Of a stretch of 64,000 nucleotides of DNA, positions 39,010 through 46,946 are shown in pieces. Positions within the stretch are counted from its first letter, which is position 1, and the number at the start of each line of letters is the position of its first letter. Both the position numbers and the translations under genes were made by a program. Source of the DNA: Streptomyces nigra (GTDB lineage: Bacteria > Actinomycetota > Actinomycetes > Streptomycetales > Streptomycetaceae); contig NZ_CP029043.1 of assembly GCF_003074055.1 (NCBI RefSeq), positions 1,542,501 through 1,606,500 of the forward strand, in the 5' to 3' direction. The notes under the pieces are model-generated. The model saw only the letters and a list, made by a program, of their open reading frames with translations. It was not told the DNA's origin and searched no databases.

Positions 39010-39999
39010 ATGCTCGAAGACCCGACGACCACAGCGTCCTCCCCGACTGCGTGGCCGGCCGCGTATCCGCAGGGATACGCGGTCGTTGACGTGGAGACCA
39101 CAGGCCTCGCCCGGGACGACCGGATCATCTCCGCGGCCGTCTACCGGCTGGACGCGCTGGGCGAGGTCGAGGACCACTGGTACACGCTGGTCAATCCGGA
39201 GCGGGACCCGGGCCCGGTCTGGATCCACGGTCTGACGAGCGAGGCCCTCGAGGGCGCCCCCCTCTTCGCGGACATAGCCGAGGAGTTCGCGGCCCGGCTC
39301 GACGGACGGGTGCTCGTCGCGCACAACGCCGTCTTCGACTGGCAGATGATCGCCCGGGAGTACGCGCGCGCCGAGCGGCAGGCGCCGGTGCGGCAGCGGC
39401 TGTGCACCATCGCGCTCTCCAAGGAGCTGGGCCTGCCCCTGCCCAACCACAAGCTGGCCACGCTGGCCGCGCACTTCGGTGTCGTACAGCGGCGGGCGCA
39501 CCACGCGCTGGACGACGCGCGGGTGCTGGCGGAGGCGTTCCGGCCGAGCCTGCGGGCCGCGGCGGCGGGCATGGTCCGGCTGCCGCTGCAGGAGTGCCTG
39601 CCGCTGACCGAGTGGCGGGACTCGGCGCCCCGGATCGGCCGTCAGCCGGGCGGGGCCGGCGGCTACCGCCCGACCAGCTGGCGCCCGTCCCGCAAGCGGC
39701 CCGCCTGCCCCTACCCCAACCCGGGGCGCTATGTCGCGGGCGGTCGGCTGAAGCAGGGGATGCGGGTGGCGTTCTCGGGCGACACGTCCACCGAGCGGGA
39801 TCTGCTGGAGGACCGGGCGGTGGACGCCGGGCTCCATGTGTCGACCAGTCTGTCCCGGCTGACCAGCCTGCTCGTCACGAACGACCCGGACTCGGGCACC
39901 TCGAAGGTGCTCAAGGCCCGCCAGTACGGGACGCCGGTCGTGGACGAGGCGGCGTTCGGGCAGCTTCTGGAGGACGTCGAACCGGCCACCCAGGGGTGA
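39010..39999 (+). CDS. DEDDh 3'-5' exonuclease (DnaQ/epsilon-like) with BRCT-like tail
   Basis: A 329-residue nuclease. The exonuclease domain has Asp27 and Glu29 in AVVDVETTGL, VAHNAVFDW and the DEDDh-type HHALDDARVLAEAF. The C-terminal part (about 245-325: KQGMRVAFSGDTSTERDLLEDRAVDAGLHV... TSLLVTNDPDSGTSKVLKARQYGTPVVDEAAF) reads as a BRCT domain. This architecture is common in actinobacterial pol III epsilon-like proteins acting in repair. TATCCT lies eight bases before the ATG and no ribosome site is visible, which suggests little or no leader. Confidence 0.9.
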   Translation: MLEDPTTTASSPTAWPAAYPQGYAVVDVETTGLARDDRIISAAVYRLDALGEVEDHWYTLVNPERDPGPVWIHGLTSEALEGAPLFADIAEEFAARLDGRVLVAHNAVFDWQMIAREYARAERQAPVRQRLCTIALSKELGLPLPNHKLATLAAHFGVVQRRAHHALDDARVLAEAFRPSLRAAAAGMVRLPLQECLPLTEWRDSAPRIGRQPGGAGGYRPTSWRPSRKRPACPYPNPGRYVAGGRLKQGMRVAFSGDTSTERDLLEDRAVDAGLHVSTSLSRLTSLLVTNDPDSGTSKVLKARQYGTPVVDEAAFGQLLEDVEPATQG

Positions 40000-40078
40000 C
40001 CGTACGGACGGGTGATTGACGCGCGACTCGCCCGGAGCGGTCTCGCCCCGGCCGCGGCGACGGCCCACCCTGTGGCGC

Positions 40079-40312
40079 ATGGCGACATGTGAAGTGTGCG
40101 GAAACGACTACGGCATGACCTTCGAGGTGCACGCGCAGGGCGCGGTGCACGTCTTCGACTGCTTCTCCTGTGCGATCCACCGCATGGCCCCCATCTGCGA
40201 GCACTGTCGTGTGCAGATCATCGGGCAGGGGGTCGAGGTCGACGGCAACTGGTACTGCGGTGCCCACTGCGCCCGCGCCGAGGGAAAGGCGGGCATCGTC
40301 GACAAGGTGTGA
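40079..40312 (+). CDS. Small zinc-ribbon-like protein, function unknown
   Basis: A 77-residue conserved actinobacterial protein rich in Cys/His: CEVC (4-7), FDCFSCAIHRMAPICEHC (27-44) and WYCGAHC near residues 59-64. Three CxxC-type clusters suggest two zinc sites. No family name recognised. The ATG at 40079 is used because it begins at the first cluster; the upstream frame is Arg/Pro-rich. It sits between the exonuclease and SURF1 genes, on the same strand. Confidence 0.75.
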   Translation: MATCEVCGNDYGMTFEVHAQGAVHVFDCFSCAIHRMAPICEHCRVQIIGQGVEVDGNWYCGAHCARAEGKAGIVDKV

Positions 40313-40361
40313 CCAGGTACCCGCGTGAAGACACCCCTCGACCGAGTTGTACGGTCGTGGG

Positions 40362-41165
40362 GTGTACCGCTTCCTGTTGTCCCGGCAGTGGGTGATCCTC
40401 ACGCTGATCGCCCTGCTTCTCATCCCCACGATGATCGAGCTGGGCTTCTGGCAGATGCACCGCTACGAGGAGCGCCGCGCCCGCAACGACCTGGTGGCCG
40501 CCGCCCTCGAGGCGAAGCCGGTGCCGGTGGAGCGGCTGACCTCGCCGGGGCACACCGTCACCACCGGGCAGCGCTACCGGACCGTGACCGCCGTGGGCCG
40601 TTTCGACCCGGACCGCGAGGTGGTCGTCCGGCGGCGCGTCAGCTCGGACGACAAGGTCGGCTTCCACGTCCTGACCCCCTTCGTGCTGACCGACGGCCGG
40701 GTGCTGCTGGTCAACCGCGGCTGGATCCCCGCCGACGGCCCCAGCCAGACGGCCTTCCCGAAGATCCCCGCGCCGCCCGCCGGCCGGATCACCGTCACCG
40801 GCCGGCTGATGCCGGACGGGACGACCGAGGCCAGCGGCATCAAGAACCTCGAGGGCCTGCCCGAGCGGCAGGTCATGCTGATCGACAGCGCCCGGGAGGC
40901 CAAGCGCCTGGACGCCCGGGTCCTCGGCGGCTACATCGTGCAGACGGCGCCCGAGCCGAAGGGCGACAGCCCCGAGCCGATCGGCGCGCCGGGCGACGAG
41001 AACGCCGCGCTGAACTACGCGTACGCCCTCCAGTGGTGGCTGTTCGCCGCGGGCGTCCCGCTCGGCTGGTTCATCCTGGCCCGCCGCGAGGCCCGGGAGC
41101 GGGCGTCGGACGCGTCGGAGCCGGCCGAGACGGACCCCGTCGCCGTGACGACGCCGGCACCCTGA
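40362..41165 (+). CDS. SURF1-family cytochrome oxidase assembly protein
   Basis: Membrane protein of 267 residues in the SURF1 family, which helps assemble heme a3 in aa3-type cytochrome c oxidase. Two helices flank a large extracytoplasmic domain: residues about 6-26 (SRQWVILTLIALLLIPTMIELGFWQ) and about 232-250 (QWWLFAAGVPLGWFILARRE). Family motifs are LGFWQMHRYEERRARND, VVVRRRVSSDDKVGFHVLTPF and LVNRGWIP. The GTG at 40362 is preferred over a TTG at 40347. Oxidase genes are not in the window. Confidence 0.9.
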   Translation: MYRFLLSRQWVILTLIALLLIPTMIELGFWQMHRYEERRARNDLVAAALEAKPVPVERLTSPGHTVTTGQRYRTVTAVGRFDPDREVVVRRRVSSDDKVGFHVLTPFVLTDGRVLLVNRGWIPADGPSQTAFPKIPAPPAGRITVTGRLMPDGTTEASGIKNLEGLPERQVMLIDSAREAKRLDARVLGGYIVQTAPEPKGDSPEPIGAPGDENAALNYAYALQWWLFAAGVPLGWFILARREARERASDASEPAETDPVAVTTPAP

Positions 41166-41249
41166 CGGCGGCTGTGGCACCGGTCACTTCGGTCACTCCG
41201 TGTGCCTCCTCCTGATTGGCGGTGTGCACCCCGGGGAATCCGCACTTGC

Positions 41250-43037
41250 GTGCACCCCTGTATCGAGGACTACGCCCTGATCGGCGACGAGCAGACGGCT
41301 GCCCTGGTCGGCAGGGACGGTTCGGTCGACTGGCTGTGCCTGCCCCGCTTCGACTCGGCCGCCTGCTTCGCCAAGCTGCTCGGCGACGAGGACAACGGCC
41401 ACTGGCGGATCGCGCCGAAGGGCGTCGACGGGCCCTGTACCCGCCGCGCCTACCGCCCGGACACCCTGGTGCTGGACACCGAGTGGGAGACCGCGGACGG
41501 CGCGATCCGGGTCACCGATCTGATGCCCCAGCGCGACGGGGCCCCCGACCTCGTACGGATCGTCGAGGGCCTGCGCGGCCGGGTCACCGTGCACAGCGCC
41601 CTGCGGCTGCGCTTCGACTACGGCGCCGTGATGCCGTGGGTGCGCGAGTCCCACGGGCACCGGGTGGCCGTCGCCGGCCCGGACTCGGTCTGGCTGCGCA
41701 GCGAACCCCAGGTGCACACCTGGGGCGAGGACTTCGGCACCCACGCCGAGTTCACGGTCGAGGAGGGGGAGAAGGTCGCGTTCGTCCTGACCTGGCACCC
41801 CTCGCACCGCCCGCGGCCCGCGCTGATCGACCCGTACGAGGCGCTGGAGGCCAGCGTACGCGACTGGCGCGCCTGGGCGGGGCAGTGCCGCTACGACGGC
41901 CCCTACCGCGACGCCGTGGTCCGCTCCCTGATCACCCTGAAGGCGCTCACCTACCGGCCCACCGGCGGGATCGTCGCCGCCGCCACGACCTCGCTGCCCG
42001 AGGAGCTGGGCGGGGTGCGCAACTGGGACTACCGCTACTGCTGGCTGCGCGACTCCACTCTCACCCTGAACGTCGGCCTGTCGGCGGGCTACCGGGAGGA
42101 GGCCGAGGCGTGGCGCGACTGGCTGCTGCGCGCGGTCGCCGGCGACCCGGCCGACCTGCAGATCATGTACGGCCTCGCGGGTGAGCGGCGGCTGCCCGAG
42201 TTCGAGGTGCCCTGGCTGTCCGGCTTCCGCGGCTCCGCGCCCGTCCGCATCGGCAACGAGGCGGTCAACCAGCTCCAGCTCGACGTGTACGGCGAGGTCA
42301 TGGACACCCTCGCGCTGGCCCGGGAGGCCGGCCTGCCCACCGAGCCGCACATGTGGGCGATCCAGGTGGCCCTGGTGGAGTGGCTGCGCGCGCACTGGCA
42401 ACAGCCCGACGAGGGGCTGTGGGAGGTGCGGGGCGGCCGCCGGCACTTCGTGCACTCCAAGGTGATGGTGTGGGTGGCCGCGGACCGGGCGGTGCGCACG
42501 CTGGAGCACAACCCGCAGCTCGACGGCGACCTGGAGGGCTGGCGCGCGTTCCGCGACGAGGTGCACCGGGAGGTGTGCGAGCGCGGCTACGACGCCGAGC
42601 GCAACACCTTCACCCAGTCCTACGGCTCCACGGAGCTGGACGCCGCCGTGCTGCTCATCCCCCGCGTCGGCTTCCTGCCGCCGGACGACCCCCGGGTCAT
42701 CGGCACGATCGACGCGGTACGCGCCGAGCTCAGCCAGGACGGGATGCTGCGCCGCTACAGCACCGAGGGGCGGTCCGTCGACGGGCTGCCGGGCAGCGAG
42801 GGCGCGTTCGTCGCCTGCTCCTTCTGGCTGGCGGAGGCCCTGCACATGGCGGGCCGGACCAAGGAGGCGCGCGACCTGTTCGACCATCTGGTGGGGCTCG
42901 CCAACGACGTGGGCCTGCTGGCCGAGGAGTACGACCCGGTCGCCGGGCACCAGCTGGGCAACTTCCCGCAGGCCTTCAGCCATATCGGCCTGGTGAACAC
43001 CGCCCTCGCCCTGTCCGGGGACGGCGGGGCAGGATAG
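41250..43037 (+). CDS. GH15-family glycosidase (glucoamylase/trehalase-like)
   Basis: Cytosolic 595-residue GH15 enzyme. The N-terminal domain starts IEDYALIGDEQTAALVGRDGSVDWLCLPRFDSAACFA; the (alpha/alpha)6 domain contains GGVRNWDYRYCWLRDSTLTL with a probable catalytic acid region, and GLLAEEYDPVAGHQLGNFPQAFSHIGLVNTAL with the second catalytic Glu. This resembles the mycobacterial GH15 trehalases as much as glucoamylases, so trehalose turnover is a reasonable guess. No signal peptide. The GTG at 41250 has GGGGAA upstream. It is followed 5 bp later by an SDR gene. Confidence 0.88.
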   Translation: MHPCIEDYALIGDEQTAALVGRDGSVDWLCLPRFDSAACFAKLLGDEDNGHWRIAPKGVDGPCTRRAYRPDTLVLDTEWETADGAIRVTDLMPQRDGAPDLVRIVEGLRGRVTVHSALRLRFDYGAVMPWVRESHGHRVAVAGPDSVWLRSEPQVHTWGEDFGTHAEFTVEEGEKVAFVLTWHPSHRPRPALIDPYEALEASVRDWRAWAGQCRYDGPYRDAVVRSLITLKALTYRPTGGIVAAATTSLPEELGGVRNWDYRYCWLRDSTLTLNVGLSAGYREEAEAWRDWLLRAVAGDPADLQIMYGLAGERRLPEFEVPWLSGFRGSAPVRIGNEAVNQLQLDVYGEVMDTLALAREAGLPTEPHMWAIQVALVEWLRAHWQQPDEGLWEVRGGRRHFVHSKVMVWVAADRAVRTLEHNPQLDGDLEGWRAFRDEVHREVCERGYDAERNTFTQSYGSTELDAAVLLIPRVGFLPPDDPRVIGTIDAVRAELSQDGMLRRYSTEGRSVDGLPGSEGAFVACSFWLAEALHMAGRTKEARDLFDHLVGLANDVGLLAEEYDPVAGHQLGNFPQAFSHIGLVNTALALSGDGGAG

Positions 43038-43042
43038 GGGCC

Positions 43043-43798
43043 ATGGATCTTGGACTGAAGGACCGGGTGTACGTCGTCACGGGTGCCACGCGCGGCCTGG
43101 GCAAGGCGACCGCGCGAGAACTCGTGGCCGACGGCGCGAAGGTCGTCCTGACCGGCCGGGACGAGGAACGGGCCGCCGCGGCGGCCGCCGAACTGGGGCC
43201 GGGCGCCGTCGGCGTGGCCGTCGACAACGCCGACCCGGGGGCCCCGGAGCGGCTCGTCGCCGCCGCGCGCGAGGCGTTCGGCCGCTTCGACGGCATCCTC
43301 GTGAGCGTCGGCGGCCCGCCCGCCGGGTTCGTCGCGGACAACACGGACGAGCAGTGGCAGGCCGCGTTCGAGTCGGTGTTCCTGGGCGCGGTCCGCCTCG
43401 CGCGCACGGCGGCGGCCGAACTCGACGAGGGCGGTGTCATCGGGTTCGTGCTGTCGGGCTCGGTGCACGAGCCGATCCCGGGGCTGACCATCTCCAACGG
43501 GCTGCGGCCGGGCCTCGCCGGGTTCGCCAAGTCCCTGTCGGACGAGCTGGGTCCGCGCGGCATCCGCGTGGTGGGGCTGCTGCCGGCGCGGATCGACACC
43601 GACCGGGTGCGGGAGCTGGACGGCCTGTCCGCCGACCCGGAGGCCACCCGGGCGGCGAACGAGTCGCGGATCCCGCTGCGCCGCTACGGCCGTCCGGAGG
43701 AGTTCGGCCGGGCGGCGGCGTTCCTGCTGTCCCCGGCGGCCTCCTATCTGACGGGTGTCATGCTGCCGGTGGACGGCGGTATGCGGCACGGCTTCTGA
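43043..43798 (+). CDS. SDR-fold oxidoreductase with atypical active site
   Basis: A 251-residue SDR with cofactor motif GATRGLG (14-20) and end PVDGGMRHGF. The usual Tyr-x-x-x-Lys pair is absent: after the Ser-containing strand (VLSGSVHEPIPGLTISNGLRPGLAGFAKSL) the sequence has SNGLR where YxxSK is expected. This belongs to a known minor subgroup with Ser-Asn and Arg at these places. It may be catalytically altered. It starts 5 bp after the GH15 gene, so it is probably cotranscribed. Substrate unknown. Confidence 0.85.
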   Translation: MDLGLKDRVYVVTGATRGLGKATARELVADGAKVVLTGRDEERAAAAAAELGPGAVGVAVDNADPGAPERLVAAAREAFGRFDGILVSVGGPPAGFVADNTDEQWQAAFESVFLGAVRLARTAAAELDEGGVIGFVLSGSVHEPIPGLTISNGLRPGLAGFAKSLSDELGPRGIRVVGLLPARIDTDRVRELDGLSADPEATRAANESRIPLRRYGRPEEFGRAAAFLLSPAASYLTGVMLPVDGGMRHGF

Positions 43799-43819
43799 GC
43801 GCCGTACGGCCGCGGGGGC

Positions 43820-44407
43820 TCAACTGACGCGTTCCGCACCGTGCTTGACACCCCTGAGGCGGACCTCCGCGGGCAGGGACGCCAGGCCCGCCGAATTGCG
43901 GGCGTGCGCGAGGGCCCCCTCGGTGAACGTGTCGAGCGCCGCCCCGGGGTCCACGTGCGGTTCCAACCGGAGCCGTACCCGGGTCTCGGGCGCGGTGCGC
44001 CTGCCCCGCAGATGGACACGGGCGCGCTGCACCCCCTCCTGGGCGGCGGCCTCGGTCGCGAGGGCGTCCGCCAGGGCGCGGCCCCGCAGCAGCGCGCCCT
44101 CGCCGTCGCCGGTGTCGACGAGGACCTCGGTGAGGCGGCGCCGGCGAAGGTTCGCCGTCAGCCACCACAGGGCGAGCAGGACCAGCACCGCGAGGGCGGC
44201 GATGACGACCGGCCACCACCAGTCGTCGTCCCGCCAGCGGGTCCGCTCCGCGTCGCTGAGCAGCACGTCGTGCCGGTCGTCGTGGATCCACCAGGAGGGC
44301 GCGGGCGCGCCCAGCCCGACGGCGAACACCGAGCCGCCCAGCAGGAACAGCACGAGTCCGACGAGCCCGACGAGCACCCGGTTCACGGTCCTGAGCACGG
44401 CCCTCAC
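43820..44407 (-). CDS. AmaP-like alkaline-shock membrane anchor protein
   Basis: A 195-residue protein with two N-terminal helices (VLVGLVGLVLFLLGGSVFAVGL and WWPVVIAALAVLVLLALWWLTANLRRRR) and a C-terminal domain (about 88-190) resembling the Asp23 fold (ADALATEAAAQEGVQRARVHLRGR...VRLRLEPHVDPGAALD). This is the organisation of AmaP, which anchors Asp23 at the membrane in staphylococci. It is last in a five-gene operon; the GTG start overlaps the previous gene by 4 nt. Confidence 0.82.
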   Translation of the reverse strand: MRAVLRTVNRVLVGLVGLVLFLLGGSVFAVGLGAPAPSWWIHDDRHDVLLSDAERTRWRDDDWWWPVVIAALAVLVLLALWWLTANLRRRRLTEVLVDTGDGEGALLRGRALADALATEAAAQEGVQRARVHLRGRRTAPETRVRLRLEPHVDPGAALDTFTEGALAHARNSAGLASLPAEVRLRGVKHGAERVS

Positions 44408-45072
44408 CCCTTCCGTCCCGGTTTCCGCACCCGCACGGACAGCGCGGGCTTCCGGGACAGGCCCAGGCCTCGCACGGTCTCGGTGAGCGTGGCGTCCAGC
44501 TCGGCGCGCACCTCGTCCAGGTCGCGGAAGTGCGAGACGGCCCGGACCTCGGCCTTGCGGCGGCGCACCCGGACCCGTACGGACTGGACGCCCGAGACCT
44601 CCATCGCCCGGTCGCGCAGGACCAGCGCGGCGAGGTCACGGTGCAGCCCGGCGCGGACGTCGGCGTGGGTGCGCCGCATCGGCAGGACGGGCCGCAGTCC
44701 CGGGGTGGCCGCGAGGACGAGCAGCCACAGCCCGAGAACGGCGACCAGGCCCGCGCCGACCAGCACCCAGGTGTCGTCGAGGGGGCGGTGGGCCAGCTGG
44801 TCGGCCAGTTCCCGGCGCCAGCGCATGCCGGGCCGGCCGGCGCGCACGGAGACGATGTCGTACAGGAAGAAGCCGGCGACGACGAACACCGCCAGCGCGG
44901 TGAGCGCGGCGGGGATCCGGCGCGCCGACCAGAAGCGGCCCTCGCGACCGGCGGGGGCCGGGAGTTCGTAGTCGGCCGCCGACGACGACTGGCCGTAGTC
45001 GCCGGACCCGGTCGTCTTCTCCAGGACCGGCAGCCGCTCGGTGGCGCCGTCGGTCCCCTGGGACTCGGTCAT
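44404..45072 (-). CDS. DUF6286-family membrane protein of the Asp23/Gls24 cluster
   Basis: A 222-residue protein with an acidic, Ser/Gly-rich N-terminus, two helices (IPAALTALAVFVVAGFFLYDIV and WVLVGAGLVAVLGLWLLVLAATPGL) and a C-terminal Asp23-like domain (about 140-220: RDLAALVLRDRAMEVSGVQSVRVRVRRRKAEVRAVSHFRDLDEV). It parallels the AmaP-like protein next to it, so two anchors may form one complex. It overlaps both neighbours by 4 nt. Function inferred from context only. Confidence 0.8.
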   Translation of the reverse strand: MTESQGTDGATERLPVLEKTTGSGDYGQSSSAADYELPAPAGREGRFWSARRIPAALTALAVFVVAGFFLYDIVSVRAGRPGMRWRRELADQLAHRPLDDTWVLVGAGLVAVLGLWLLVLAATPGLRPVLPMRRTHADVRAGLHRDLAALVLRDRAMEVSGVQSVRVRVRRRKAEVRAVSHFRDLDEVRAELDATLTETVRGLGLSRKPALSVRVRKPGRKG

Positions 45073-45452
45073 CGCGTCCTCCCCTGGGCCGCGACACGCG
45101 CGGCCGCCGGGTGCAGCCGCTCGACGTGCACGGCGACCTCCGTCACCTCCATGCCCACCAACGCGCTTACCCGTTCGGCGACATGGCGACGCACGGCCGC
45201 GCAGCGCGCGCCGATGTCGGTGGGGTGGTCGAGCTCGACGTGGACCCGGGCGCGGACGGTGTCGTGGGCGACGACGACGTTGGCGTAGGGGCGTTCGGCG
45301 CCCGGGACCGGCGGCCCGACCGCCTCGCGGGCGCACTGGGAGGCGATCTTCGCGACGACCCGGTCGGCGATCCGCAGGGAGCCGCGCTCGCCGGGAGCGA
45401 TCTCGGCCGGCGGTCTGCGGACCTCCGTCGCACCGCCGCTCACGGCCGTCAC
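45069..45452 (-). CDS. Asp23/Gls24-family envelope stress protein
   Basis: A 127-residue soluble Asp23/Gls24 protein: LRIADRVVAKIASQCAREAVG near residues 26-46, then AHDTVRARVHVELDHPTDIGARCAAVRRHVAERVSALVGMEVTEVAVHVERL, the family's beta-alpha pattern. Staphylococcal Asp23 forms a membrane-associated meshwork. GTG start. It overlaps the 61-residue gene upstream and the DUF6286 gene downstream by 4 nt each. Confidence 0.87.
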   Translation of the reverse strand: MTAVSGGATEVRRPPAEIAPGERGSLRIADRVVAKIASQCAREAVGPPVPGAERPYANVVVAHDTVRARVHVELDHPTDIGARCAAVRRHVAERVSALVGMEVTEVAVHVERLHPAAARVAAQGRTR

Positions 45453-45634
45453 CGCCGCCGTTCGTCGCGGTGCCGGAAGAAGTCGCCGAGCTCCCAGTCC
45501 CCCTCCAGGAACCGGCCGACGGCGAACCCGACGGCACCCAGGGCCGCCACCAGCAAAAAGGCGCCGAATCCGCCGAAGTAACCGGCGAAGGCCAGTGCCA
45601 TGCCGGCGATCATGCCGACCACGGCCATGCTCAT
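45449..45634 (-). CDS. Small two-helix membrane protein of the Gls24 cluster
   Basis: A 61-residue protein with two hydrophobic stretches (AVVGMIAGMALAFAGYFGGFGAFLLVAALGAVGFAVGRFLEG) and a charged C-terminus (FFRHRDERRR). It looks like the small DUF2273-type proteins found with Asp23 genes in firmicutes, but similarity is not certain. AGGAG seven bases before the ATG. It overlaps the downstream Gls24 gene by 4 nt (GTGA). Confidence 0.78.
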   Translation of the reverse strand: MSMAVVGMIAGMALAFAGYFGGFGAFLLVAALGAVGFAVGRFLEGDWELGDFFRHRDERRR

Positions 45635-45683
45635 CGTGCGCTCCTCAGCTTCTCGGCGCCTTCACGGACCCTGCCCCGGTGGC

Positions 45684-46127
45684 TCACTGGATGCGGCGCT
45701 CCGGTTCCTCTTCCTCGTCGTCCGGCAGCTTCACGTCGGTCACCGCGATGTTGACCTCCACGACCTCGAGGCCGGTCATCCGCTCCACCGCGTTGATCAC
45801 GTTCTCGCGCACGTCACGGGCGACGTCGGCGATCGACACGCCGTACTCGACGACGATCTCCAGGTCGAGCGCGGCCTGCTTCTCACCGACCTCGGCCTTG
45901 ACCCCGCGGGTGACCGACTTGTCCGTCCCGCCGCCGGGGACCCGGTCCCGCATCGCGCCGAAGGTCCGCGACAGGCCGCTGCCCATCGCGTGCACACCCT
46001 CCACGTCGCGGGTGGCCATTCCGGCGATCTTCTCCACGACACCATCGGCGATGGTGGTCCTGCCCCGGGCACCGGTGTCCGTGCCGCGCCCGGCCCCCTG
46101 GATCTTCTGCTCCGTCATCTCGGTCAT
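45684..46127 (-). CDS. Asp23/Gls24-family envelope stress protein (first of cluster)
   Basis: A 147-residue Asp23/Gls24 protein: TTIADGVVEKIAGMATRDVEGVHAMG (24-49), a Gly-rich loop, then VGEKQAALDLEIVVEYGVSIADVARDVRENVINAVERMTGLEVVEVNIAVTDVKLPD, the most typical Gls24 sequence here, with an acidic tail. AAGGGA upstream of the ATG. It is the first gene of the five-gene operon, 49 bp before the next gene. The divergent gene at 46215 encodes a related protein. Confidence 0.9.
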   Translation of the reverse strand: MTEMTEQKIQGAGRGTDTGARGRTTIADGVVEKIAGMATRDVEGVHAMGSGLSRTFGAMRDRVPGGGTDKSVTRGVKAEVGEKQAALDLEIVVEYGVSIADVARDVRENVINAVERMTGLEVVEVNIAVTDVKLPDDEEEEPERRIQ

Positions 46128-46163
46128 GGCCGTCCGTCCCTTTCGGTCGTCGTCCCTCGACCA

Positions 46164-46181
46164 CCGTAAGCATGGTTACGG
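46164..46181. promoter_or_regulatory. Inverted repeat in divergent Gls24 promoter region
   Basis: CCGTAA-gcatgg-TTACGG is a perfect 6-bp inverted repeat in the 87-bp gap between the divergent starts at 46127 and 46215. A shared operator or promoter element is plausible. Confidence 0.45.
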
Positions 46182-46214
46182 GATACCGCGCCATGGATAC
46201 GGCAGGCTGGAGGA

Positions 46215-46934
46215 ATGACGACGGCGGATCGGTTGCAGCGGGCGGTGCGGCGCCAGACCGGACTCGGACGGCTGCTGCCGCTGGGCGGCGCGCGCGACGG
46301 CGCGTGGATCTTCGAGAGGGCGGCCGAGGCGGTGCTGCGGCGCGCGGCGGAGCCGGTGCGCGGTGCCCGGCTGGGCGCGCTGCGGATCGGGCCGGCCGGT
46401 CCGGGCGGCACCGCCGAGCCGGTCGTGCCGCCCCCGCCGAGCGCCCTGCCGCCGGGGCCGCTGCGGATCACGGCGGAGTGCGCGGCGGCCGGCGCCGAGC
46501 CGCTGCCGGTCACGGCGGACCGGCTGCGCGCGGCGCTGTCGGCCGCCTCGGATCACCTCGGTCTGACGGTGACCGAGGTCGATCTGCGGGTGACGGCCCT
46601 CTTCGACGAGGACGGCGGTGACAAAGGCCCGGCGTCCGCCCGGGCGTCCGAGCCGGTGCCCCCGGCGCGGCCCGCGAACCCCGACGAGGAGCGCGTCACG
46701 GCCGTCGCCCTGGCGGTGCCCGGGGTCACCGGGCTGACCGGCGCGCTGGGCCGTTCGGTGCACATCGAGACGCGGCAGAACGGAACGGCCCTGCCGCACC
46801 GGCATGTGCGTGTCGAGCTGGCGGTCGCGGCGGACCACCGGGCCGTCGAGGTGGCCCGGGAGGTGCGCGAGCGGGTGGGCCGGGCCCTCGCCGACCGGCC
46901 GACGGTGGCCGTGGTGGTCACCTCCGCCGGCTGA
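46215..46934 (+). CDS. Gls24-like protein (annotated in Streptomyces as nucleopolyhedrovirus P10 family)
   Basis: A 239-residue soluble protein. As I recall, its homologues carry the misleading viral P10 name. I see two imperfect Asp23-like halves: around 85-135 (PLRITAECAAAGAEPLPVTADRLRAALSAASDHLGLTVTEVDLRVTALF) and the C-terminal VRVELAVAADHRAVEVAREVRERVGRALADRPTVAVVVTSAG, which parallels the strand-helix of the neighbouring Gls24 proteins (EIVVEYGVSIADVARDVRENV). Divergent from the Gls24 operon, probably the same system. GGAGG sits unusually close (two bases) to the ATG. Confidence 0.72.
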   Translation: MTTADRLQRAVRRQTGLGRLLPLGGARDGAWIFERAAEAVLRRAAEPVRGARLGALRIGPAGPGGTAEPVVPPPPSALPPGPLRITAECAAAGAEPLPVTADRLRAALSAASDHLGLTVTEVDLRVTALFDEDGGDKGPASARASEPVPPARPANPDEERVTAVALAVPGVTGLTGALGRSVHIETRQNGTALPHRHVRVELAVAADHRAVEVAREVRERVGRALADRPTVAVVVTSAG

Positions 46935-46946
46935 TCCGCGCGCGGC

